This document shows, piece after piece, positions 17,196-22,266 of a stretch of 22,266 bases of DNA; positions within the stretch are counted from its first letter, which is position 1, and the number at the start of each line of letters is the position of its first letter. The notes under the pieces were generated by a model. That model was not told the origin of the DNA and made no database searches. It saw nothing but the letters and a program-made list of their open reading frames with translations. Origin of the DNA: an uncultured bacterium (GTDB taxonomy: Bacteria > Gemmatimonadota > Gemmatimonadetes > Longimicrobiales > RSA9); assembly GCA_937995995.1 (NCBI GenBank), contig CALKIP010000222.1, forward strand, positions 1 through 22,266. Reading direction: 5' to 3'. The position numbers and the translations under genes are program-made.

Positions 17196-18755
17196 CTACC
17201 TCCTACCGCCGCGCGAGCCCGGCAGCGGCCCGCTGTTGCGCTCACGGATCCGGTTCAGCATCTCCTGCTGCTGCTGCTGGAGCTGGGCGACGGACATGAG
17301 GATCACCTCTTCGCCCTCTTCGACGCCGCGCACGATCTCGCTGTAGTCCCAGTCATAGAGGCCGAGGAGCACCGCGCGTGGCTCGGGGCCGTTCGGACCC
17401 TGTACGAAGACGACGCCGGGGCGCACCTCACCAGTGGCCGACGCGCCCGCGCCCGGACCACCCGCGAAGCGGCCGAAACCGGGTCCGTCGGTGCCCGCAC
17501 CGCGCTCACGCGCCTGCTGCATGCACTCGCGAGCCTTGGCCCGGTCCTCGTCGGAAAGTGCATCCCGGCCGCCGCTTCGTAGCCGCTCACGCAGTGTGGC
17601 GCATTCGTCGGCAGCGACGTCGCCGTTCTCCTCGGTACCCGACGAGGCTGCAGCGTCCGCGCCCGCCGGTGCCGAGTCGGCGGCGCCGTCGCCCGCGGGA
17701 CGGTCCGCGCCCCGAGCCGCCCCACGGCCGGGTCCACCCGTCGAGCGCCCGCCACCAGAGCCGCGGGATGCGCGCATCGCCGTACGGAGCTCCTCCGGAT
17801 CGAGGCCGAGGACGGCACCGGCGGCGGCCGCATCGCGCATGGAGACGACCGCCGCGTTCGGTACGGTGACGATGTCGTTTCTCCGGGCGATCTCGATCTG
17901 GACCTCGGCGTTCATCCCGGGCTTCAGGAGCCCCTCGCGGTTGTCGAGCCTCACGAGGACGGGGAACATCGTCACGTTCTGCTCGACCACCGCCTGGGGC
18001 TCGACCTTGAGGACCTCGCCCGTGAACGTGCGGTTCGGGAACGCTTCCACGCTGACGCGCGCCGTCTGGCCGGCCGCGATCCGGCCGATGTCCGTCTCGT
18101 CGACCAGTGTGCGGACCTGCATCTCGGAGAGGTCGGCCATGAGGAAGAGCGTCGTGCCGCCCGAGATGTTCTGGCTGGCCGACTGGATGATCTGGCCGAT
18201 CTCGACGTTCTTCTGGATGATGGTCCCGTTGAGCGGCGCGCGGATCGTGACGTCGCTCATGCGCTCGCGCGCCAGCTCCAGGTTGGTTTCGGCCTTGACC
18301 AGCTGGGCACGGGCGTTGGCGACCTCGAGTTCGGTGTTCTCGAACTCCTGCTCGGTGATCACGTTGGCCTGACGCAGCTCCTCGGAGCGGCGGCGCTGCG
18401 ACTCGGCGGTCGAAAGACGCGCCCGTGCGACGGCGAGGTCGGCCTCGGCCTGGGCCAGGGCGTTGCGCACGTCGCGTGGGTCGACCTCGGCCAGGAGCGC
18501 GCCCTGCTGGACCTCGTCGCCCGTCTCGGCGCGGATGTGCAGGATCTCGCCACTCGCCTTCGACTTCACCTCGACCACGCGGATCGGCTCGATCAGCCCG
18601 GCGGCCTCAGCGCGGATCTCGAGCGTACGCCGCTCGGCCGGCACGGTCTCCACGGCGCCATCGCCGACCTGCGCTGCGGGCGACGCGCCGCAAGCCGCCA
18701 CGACGAGTGCGCCGAACGCCACCGCGATGGACCCGTTAATCCCTCGCTTCACCAT
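17196..18755 (-). CDS. MacA-like efflux adaptor, lipoprotein, with long low-complexity insert
   Basis: 519 aa from ATG 18755 (GGAGG close upstream). Residues 1-21 are a lipoprotein signal with lipobox VAAC (Cys22), anchoring it in a membrane. Then come the barrel-sandwich half (VVEVKSKASGEILHI), an alpha hairpin (about 95-165, Ala/Glu/Arg-rich), the second half (VTIRAPLNGTII), a beta barrel (LVDETDIGRIAAGQ) and the membrane-proximal domain. An Ala/Gly/Pro-rich insert of about 140 residues (about 302-445) interrupts the last domain between VPNAAVVSM and RPGVVFVQGPNG; it contains a helix flanked by two cysteines (Cys385, Cys411). The C-terminus has a run of five Gln. It bridges the TolC-like channel and the permease. 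Translation of the permease follows after 6 nt. Confidence 0.93.
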   Translation of the reverse strand: MVKRGINGSIAVAFGALVVAACGASPAAQVGDGAVETVPAERRTLEIRAEAAGLIEPIRVVEVKSKASGEILHIRAETGDEVQQGALLAEVDPRDVRNALAQAEADLAVARARLSTAESQRRRSEELRQANVITEQEFENTELEVANARAQLVKAETNLELARERMSDVTIRAPLNGTIIQKNVEIGQIIQSASQNISGGTTLFLMADLSEMQVRTLVDETDIGRIAAGQTARVSVEAFPNRTFTGEVLKVEPQAVVEQNVTMFPVLVRLDNREGLLKPGMNAEVQIEIARRNDIVTVPNAAVVSMRDAAAAGAVLGLDPEELRTAMRASRGSGGGRSTGGPGRGAARGADRPAGDGAADSAPAGADAAASSGTEENGDVAADECATLRERLRSGGRDALSDEDRAKARECMQQARERGAGTDGPGFGRFAGGPGAGASATGEVRPGVVFVQGPNGPEPRAVLLGLYDWDYSEIVRGVEEGEEVILMSVAQLQQQQQEMLNRIRERNSGPLPGSRGGRR

Positions 18756-18853
18756 GCACCTCCAACCGACTGTTTCGCCGAATAGACGTTCCCTGTCCCC
18801 GACCCTGGCCGTCGCCCCAGCCTTGGCCCTGGCACTGCGAAGCGCAGCGTAGC

Positions 18854-20167
18854 TCATAGTTCCCTCCCCACCAGCGCCTCGAGCTCCGCGCGTGCGATCT
18901 GGTAGTCGTAGCGCGCGGCGATGAGATCGATCTCCGCCTGTACCAGGTTCATCTGCGAGGTGACCTGGTCGAGGATGGTGGAGACGCCGAGTCGATAGCG
19001 CTCCCGCTGGACGCGCAGATCCTCCTCGGCGGCGAGTACGGCTTCTTCGGCGAGTTCGATCTGCTGTCGGGCGAGGTCGAGGGCGCCGAGGACACGCTCG
19101 AGCTCGGCGCGGGCCTGTCTCCGTGCGTCTTCGGAGCGGGCACGAGCGATGTCCGCTTGCACCGAGGCGCGGCTGATCGCATCCTCACGCTGAAACCGAT
19201 TGAAAAGCGGGTAGGAGATGCCCAGCCGCAGGCTCCAGCTCTTGCGCGAGCCGGACAGCGTCGGCTCCTGGTTGAAGAGGTCGTAGCCCCCGGACGCCGT
19301 GACGGAGGGGAAGTACTGCGAGCGTGCGGCGCGGACGGAGGCGTCCGCCGAACGGGCAGCGGCCACCGCGGCGCGCACGGCCGGCGCGTTCTCGAGAACC
19401 AGCTCGAGCAGCTCGTCGCTGTCGAGCTCGAGTGGCGTCGGGTCGAGTGGCGCGTCGAGCCGGGCGCCGACTGCGCCGTCGACGCCGACCAGCCGGCCGA
19501 GGGCGAAGGCGGCGGTGCGCCGCTGGTTGCGTGCCTGGAGCAGCGACTGGCGTGCGTTGGTGACCTCCAGCCGCGCGCGCAGCACGTCGGAGCGTGTGCC
19601 GGTCCCGACCTGTTCGCGGTGCGTGGCGGCGTCCAGGCCTTCCTGTGCGCGCTGGACGCGCGCCTCGGCGACACGGATCAGGTCATCGGTGCGCAGCACG
19701 TCGAAGAAGGCGCGCTTCGTCGTCAGGATCAGGGCGTAGCGCTGCTCGACGAGCGCGGCGTTGGCGGCCAGGGTCTGGGCGCGCGCGCCGTCCAGCTCCG
19801 CTCCGCGGCGGCCGCCGGTGAAGATCTGGAGCTGGCTCGATACCCCGGCGCTGTAGCTGTCCGACGAGCCCGTGACGGATGTGTTCGTCTGCGGATTGAA
19901 GCGCTCGGTACTCGACAACGAGGCGCCGGAGCTGAGCGAGAGGTTCGGCAGGAACGCGCCCCATGCGTTCCGTTCCGCCGATTCTGCGTTGCGTACGGCA
20001 CCGATCGCCTGGACCACCTGTGGGCTGTGCCGCAGGGCGGCTTCGACGGCTTCGTCCAGGGTGACGACGGGCTCCGGGGCCTGTGCCCACGCGCCCGTCG
20101 CGCCGAGAAGGCCGGCGACGATCCCGAGAAAACCGATGCCGGCGGCACTACGATGACTACGGCTCAT
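18854..20167 (-). CDS. TolC-family outer-membrane efflux protein
   Basis: 437 aa from ATG 20167, with AGGTG just upstream; a GTG 27 nt earlier lacks an SD. Signal peptide to about residue 29 (GAWA/QAPEP). Two OEP repeats follow (about 35-235 and 245-435), with the usual VTLDEAVEAALRHSP start, FLPNLSLSSG strand, long Ala/Arg/Glu-rich helices (LRARLEVTNARQSLLQARNQ), YPLFNRFQRED and the closing ARYDYQIARAELEALVG. It should form the trimeric channel through the outer membrane for the adaptor/permease encoded next. It heads an operon divergent from an ECF sigma gene. Confidence 0.93.
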   Translation of the reverse strand: MSRSHRSAAGIGFLGIVAGLLGATGAWAQAPEPVVTLDEAVEAALRHSPQVVQAIGAVRNAESAERNAWGAFLPNLSLSSGASLSSTERFNPQTNTSVTGSSDSYSAGVSSQLQIFTGGRRGAELDGARAQTLAANAALVEQRYALILTTKRAFFDVLRTDDLIRVAEARVQRAQEGLDAATHREQVGTGTRSDVLRARLEVTNARQSLLQARNQRRTAAFALGRLVGVDGAVGARLDAPLDPTPLELDSDELLELVLENAPAVRAAVAAARSADASVRAARSQYFPSVTASGGYDLFNQEPTLSGSRKSWSLRLGISYPLFNRFQREDAISRASVQADIARARSEDARRQARAELERVLGALDLARQQIELAEEAVLAAEEDLRVQRERYRLGVSTILDQVTSQMNLVQAEIDLIAARYDYQIARAELEALVGREL

Positions 20168-20225
20168 TGCACCTGCCTTCAGTGGAGGGGGCACTCGGGC
20201 GGGCGCGGCCGATCACGCCGCCGCG

Positions 20226-20255
20226 AGGATACTTTTAGATGCGCGGCGCGATCAA
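20226..20255 (-). promoter_or_regulatory. Candidate promoter of the efflux operon
   Basis: On the minus strand TTGATC (20255-20250) is followed after 18 nt by TATCCT (20231-20226), 58 nt before the TolC-like ATG. The -35 hexamer overlaps the TCAACGTTTT box at 20263-20254 by two bases, so a factor bound there could compete with or assist RNA polymerase. Confidence 0.5.
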
Positions 20256-20355
20256 AACGTTGAGTTCTCGTGTAGAAGTAGGACGCGTTACCCACGGTGC
20301 GCACGCCGCGGCAATGGGGGCGGGGGCCGCCCGACGAGCCGCAGTTCAACGTTTT
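20254..20355. repeat. Inverted pair of TCAACGTTTT boxes in the divergent spacer
   Basis: TCAACGTTTT occurs exactly at 20346-20355 on the plus strand and at 20263-20254 on the minus strand. Each copy is followed, in its own direction, by GTATCCT: after 11 nt toward the sigma gene and after 21 nt toward the TolC-like gene, a difference of exactly one helical turn. AACGTT in the core is itself a palindrome. This is a likely shared operator or sigma-recognition element. Confidence 0.55.
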
Positions 20356-20373
20356 CGACGCCTCACGTATCCT
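20345..20373 (+). promoter_or_regulatory. Candidate autoregulated promoter of the ECF sigma gene
   Basis: TTCAAC (20345-20350) and TATCCT (20368-20373) are 17 nt apart. The AAC core followed 16 nt later by GTATCC fits an ECF-type promoter. The transcription start would be only a few nt before the ATG at 20387, so the SD-like AGAGGA would barely be transcribed; this keeps confidence modest. Confidence 0.4.
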
Positions 20374-20386
20374 GTTAAGAGGAAGC

Positions 20387-20941
20387 ATGCCGGAAACCGA
20401 TGCCGAACTCGTGGGGCGTGTCCGTCGCGGCGAGCGTGAAGCGTTCGATCGACTCGTCCGGCGCCATCTCAAGGCGGCCTACGCCGTCGCCTTGTCGGTT
20501 CTGGGGGAGCCGACGGATGCGGAGGACGTCTGTCAGGACGCCTTCGTGACCGCCGTGGAGCGGATCCACGACCTGCGCGACCCCGCGCAGTTTTCCGGCT
20601 GGTTGTTCCAGATCGTGCGCAACCGGTCGCGGCAGTTTCGCAGGTCCGAGGCGATCCGGCGGCACCTGCCGCTCGACCGGTCGCAGACGCTCGCCGCCGG
20701 GGGCGAGTCCCCGGCGTTGGCGGCGGAGCGAGCCGAACTGCGGGCCCGGCTGCTGGCCGCACTGGCCGAGCTCCCGGAGGAGCGCAGAGAGGTGATACTG
20801 CTCCATGACCTGCACGGCTGGAAACATCGTGAGATCGCCGAGCGCCTCGGGCTGCCCGAGGGTACCGTCCGGTCGCATCTCCATCACGCGCGGCGAGCCT
20901 TGCGGCCGCTGCTGAGTTCCGACCTGCGCGCGGAGGGATGA
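20387..20941 (+). CDS. ECF-family RNA polymerase sigma factor
   Basis: 184 aa. Sigma region 2 spans about 20-87 (FDRLVRRHLKAAYAVAL, DAEDVCQDAFVTAVERI, GWLFQIVRNRSRQFRR) and region 4 about 123-176 (LAELPEERREVILLHDLHGWKHREIAERLGLPEGTVRSHLHHARRAL). There is no region 3 or C-terminal extension. It would direct RNA polymerase to a small regulon, probably under control of the next gene. ATG 20387 has AGAGGA 3 nt upstream; an upstream in-frame GTG at 20297 would add residues with no sigma homology. It overlaps no gene and its stop directly abuts the next ATG. Likely targets include its own operon and the divergent efflux genes. Confidence 0.93.
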   Translation: MPETDAELVGRVRRGEREAFDRLVRRHLKAAYAVALSVLGEPTDAEDVCQDAFVTAVERIHDLRDPAQFSGWLFQIVRNRSRQFRRSEAIRRHLPLDRSQTLAAGGESPALAAERAELRARLLAALAELPEERREVILLHDLHGWKHREIAERLGLPEGTVRSHLHHARRALRPLLSSDLRAEG

Positions 20942-21298
20942 ATGGATCCGTCGCGACTCAACCTGTCCCTGCTCGATCCTTCGGTCGATGAAGATCGCTG
21001 GGAGCGGCTGATCGCATCGATCGGCGAGCGGGCCGAGCCGATCCTGGCGCGGCATCGCGCCGCGGTGAGTCCGCTGCTCCTGCTGTCGACGTGGGTGCGG
21101 CCCGCTCTGGCCGCGGCCGCCGTGATCGCGCTCGTTTGCACGCTAGCGGTCCGCGCCTTCGATGGCCCCGGCATCGCCCAGTTCGACGCCGAACCGGCCG
21201 CCGAGAGGATCGGTGATCTGACCACGAAGTGGATCACCGACGACCGGACGCCGACGACCGAGGAGATCCTGACCGTACTCGAAGGAGAAGGGCTCTGA
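20942..21298 (+). CDS. Small single-pass membrane protein, probable anti-sigma factor
   Basis: 118 aa. An N-terminal acidic helical part (about 1-40: DEDRWERLIASIGERAEPIL) faces the cytoplasm if the single membrane helix (about 53-71) is oriented as usual, followed by a short periplasmic tail (DGPGIAQFDAEP to the end). The position, starting at the base right after the sigma stop with GGAGGG 4 nt upstream, is the standard one for an ECF anti-sigma factor. No zinc-binding HxxxCxxC motif is present, so it is not a ZAS-type protein and the call rests on context and topology rather than on a recognised domain. Confidence 0.7.
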   Translation: MDPSRLNLSLLDPSVDEDRWERLIASIGERAEPILARHRAAVSPLLLLSTWVRPALAAAAVIALVCTLAVRAFDGPGIAQFDAEPAAERIGDLTTKWITDDRTPTTEEILTVLEGEGL

Positions 21299-21705
21299 TG
21301 CCCAAGCATCCATCACCCACACGGACGCGGATCACCGCGCTCGCGACTCTGCTTCTGGTATTCGCGGCGGGGCTCGGTTCCGGAATGACGATCGACTGGC
21401 TCGGAGGTGGGGAGAGGCCCGCCGCCGAACGCACGGAGCATCGCGAGCGAGGGCGCAGGAGCGCGCTGGAGGCGCTCGACCTCACGGCCGAGCAGCAGCA
21501 GCGCATCGATCGCATCCTGGCGGAGAAGGAACGGCAGACCGAACTCTTCTGGGATTCGGCCGGGCCGCGGCTGCGCCAGATCGTCCACACCGCGCGGGCC
21601 GAGATCCGTGACGTGCTGACCCCTGCCCAGCGTGAGACGTACGACGCCATCTTGGCCGAGCGTCGGGCCCGGCGCGAGGCCGCACGCGAGGCGGACCGCC
21701 GCTAG
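21298..21705 (+). CDS. Spy/CpxP-like periplasmic protein (LTxxQ motifs)
   Basis: 135 aa. A hydrophobic segment at 14-30 is a signal anchor or uncleaved signal, then a Gly-rich linker and a helical domain with two LTxxQ motifs: LTAEQ (62-66) and LTPAQ (107-111), the signature of Spy/CpxP and related metal-resistance sensor proteins. These are periplasmic and act as chaperones or stress sensors. The histidine/methionine ligands of CnrX-type metal sensors are not evident; His is sparse. ATG overlaps the anti-sigma stop by one base (TGATG), with AGGAG 10 nt upstream, so the three genes are co-translated. By analogy with CnrYXH-type systems it may sense an envelope signal and relieve the anti-sigma factor. 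Confidence 0.8.
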   Translation: MPKHPSPTRTRITALATLLLVFAAGLGSGMTIDWLGGGERPAAERTEHRERGRRSALEALDLTAEQQQRIDRILAEKERQTELFWDSAGPRLRQIVHTARAEIRDVLTPAQRETYDAILAERRARREAAREADRR

Positions 21706-21712
21706 CGCCGCT

Positions 21713-21741
21713 CTTTGGCCTCCCGGATCTTCCTGCCAAAG
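21713..21741 (+). terminator. Weak hairpin after the Spy-like gene
   Basis: CTTTGGC (21713-21719) and GCCAAAG (21735-21741) are perfectly complementary around a 15-nt loop, 7 nt after the stop. No T-tract follows. It is a plausible end for the sigma operon, but the stem is short. Confidence 0.3.
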
Positions 21742-21910
21742 TCGTCGTAGTCGCCTCACGCCTTCGTCGGCAAGGTCCCGGTCGTATATCGTCCGCCTCT
21801 CGGGTATCGGATTCGGCCAAGATCCTCCGTTTCGGCCATGATCCACCGTGAACGTAGGGGCGTGATGCCGTCAAACCTCCAAGGTATGGCGCTTTCCCCT
21901 ATCTGACGGG

Positions 21911-21957
21911 CTCCTCTTCGCCCCTCGCCCACCCCGCCCCCTCTTCGCCTCTTCGCC
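21911..21957 (+). repeat. Pyrimidine-rich tract with three CCTCTTCGCC copies
   Basis: CCTCTTCGCC occurs at 21913-21922, 21940-21949 and 21948-21957 within a nearly all C/T stretch broken mainly by CpG guanines. Such tracts can affect DNA structure; no function can be assigned. Confidence 0.5.
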
Positions 21958-21981
21958 ACGCGACCGTGTCGTGGCACCCCC

Positions 21982-22023
21982 GTGACAGAGACGAGACAGA
22001 CAACTCCTACCTGTGTGACAGAG
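21982..22023 (+). repeat. Direct repeat GTGACAGAG
   Basis: GTGACAGAG is found at 21982-21990 and again at 22015-22023, a 33-nt step or about three helical turns, which suits paired binding of a regulator. The copies are short, so chance is possible. Confidence 0.35.
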
Positions 22024-22086
22024 CGCCGGTAGCTTGCGGTCGAAAGGTCGGCCGCGGGAGCCGGTGGCGGACGGCCGCACGCTGCA

Positions 22087-22115
22087 GACCACGGGCATGG
22101 AACCGCCCGATGGTC
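22087..22115 (+). other. Potential RNA hairpin with bulged A
   Basis: GACCACGGGC (22087-22096) pairs with GCCCG (22105-22109) and TGGTC (22111-22115), leaving A22110 bulged and an 8-nt loop. Ten base pairs in non-coding DNA is notable; it may be part of a structured leader. Confidence 0.4.
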
Positions 22116-22178
22116 GGGGCGTACACGCACATCGAGCGGCGGGCGCAGCAAGGGCGACGGTCGTGCGGCAGCGCTACA

Positions 22179-22217
22179 CCCGGCGAACCCCGTCGCAGGC
22201 GGGCCGGAAGCGCCGGG
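22179..22217 (+). other. Potential nested RNA hairpin
   Basis: CCCGGCG (22179-22185) pairs with CGCCGGG (22211-22217), enclosing a smaller CCCG (22189-22192) / CGGG (22199-22202) stem. With the hairpin at 22087 this suggests a folded RNA, but GC-rich DNA makes such stems easier to find by chance. Confidence 0.35.
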
Positions 22218-22248
22218 ACGCGTGTCGTGATCGAAACGTTACGCGTGC

Positions 22249-22265
22249 TTGACGCGGTCTTGACG
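22249..22265 (+). promoter_or_regulatory. Two overlapping-phase TTGACG -35-like boxes at window end
   Basis: TTGACG occurs at 22249-22254 and 22260-22265. Either could be the -35 of a plus-strand promoter whose -10 lies past the window edge. Confidence 0.3.
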
Positions 22266-22266
22266 G

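Larger units (their letters stand above)
21742..22266. other. Apparently non-coding stretch before the next gene
   Basis: No frame here carries a recognisable protein or a well-placed ribosome site; the open frames are Arg/Pro/Ala-rich compositional products. The stretch holds a pyrimidine-rich repeat (21911-21957), two GTGACAGAG copies 33 nt apart, two potential hairpins (22087-22115, 22179-22217) and a GATCGAAACGTT sequence (22229-22240). It is probably an upstream regulatory or leader region for a gene beyond the window. Confidence 0.5.

Noticed and set aside
17264..17282. CTG repeat run
   Set aside because: It encodes a five-glutamine stretch in the adaptor and is too short to count as a microsatellite of interest.
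22040..22100. Cobalamin-riboswitch-like GGGAGCCGGTG
   Set aside because: Only a fragment resembles the conserved core; the CCCGCxACTGT part is absent.
22034..22252. 72-codon plus-strand frame
   Set aside because: TTG start, no SD, Arg/Ala-rich, overlaps the hairpins; no protein family.

Overview
This is a GC-rich (about two-thirds G+C), gene-dense chromosomal window from a bacterium with an outer membrane: it encodes a TolC-type outer-membrane protein, a lipoprotein efflux adaptor and several exported proteins. Tandem-domain exported amidohydrolases, a DUF885 protein, M20 peptidases and ECF sigma cassettes together suggest Gemmatimonadota or a similar phylum. That placement is an inference from gene content, not from a marker gene. 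I see no rRNA, tRNA, insertion sequence, integrase or CRISPR array.

Layout. (1) 1-2500, minus: a large exported protein with two amidohydrolase units, cut by the window edge, with a 120-nt leader that carries a possible 6-codon upstream ORF. (2) 2799-9481, minus: a tightly packed six-gene run in the order FNT-family channel, SIMPL-domain protein, DUF1499 protein, TIM-barrel amidohydrolase, a frameshifted MTA/SAH-deaminase-like amidohydrolase, and a Lon protease. It ends at a GC-rich hairpin. (3) 9564-11007, plus: a PPC/DUF296 protein and a sugar-nucleotidyltransferase with a left-handed beta-helix tail. (4) 11127-12335, minus: an M20 metallopeptidase, divergent from (5) 12464-15329, plus: a LeuA/homocitrate-synthase-type enzyme coupled to a DUF885 metallohydrolase. 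(6) 15469-20167, minus: TolC-like protein, MacA-like lipoprotein adaptor, MacB-type permease without an ATPase gene, and DoxX. (7) 20387-21705, plus: ECF sigma factor, small membrane protein (probable anti-sigma) and a Spy/CpxP-like periplasmic protein, divergent from the efflux operon. (8) 21706-22266: apparently non-coding, with pyrimidine-rich repeats and strong potential RNA hairpins.

The most interesting points are these. The Lon keeps its Ser-Lys protease dyad and Walker A, but Walker B, sensor 1, the arginine finger and sensor 2 are all substituted. The ECF/anti-sigma/Spy-like cassette and the divergent efflux operon share an exact 10-bp inverted box (TCAACGTTTT), each copy followed by GTATCCT at 11 and 21 nt. 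The efflux operon has a permease with no ATPase and an adaptor with a long two-cysteine insert. One amidohydrolase in the Lon operon is broken by a single missing base.

Start codons were chosen from Shine-Dalgarno sequences, signal peptides and operon overlaps. No database search was run, so family names rest on recognised motifs.
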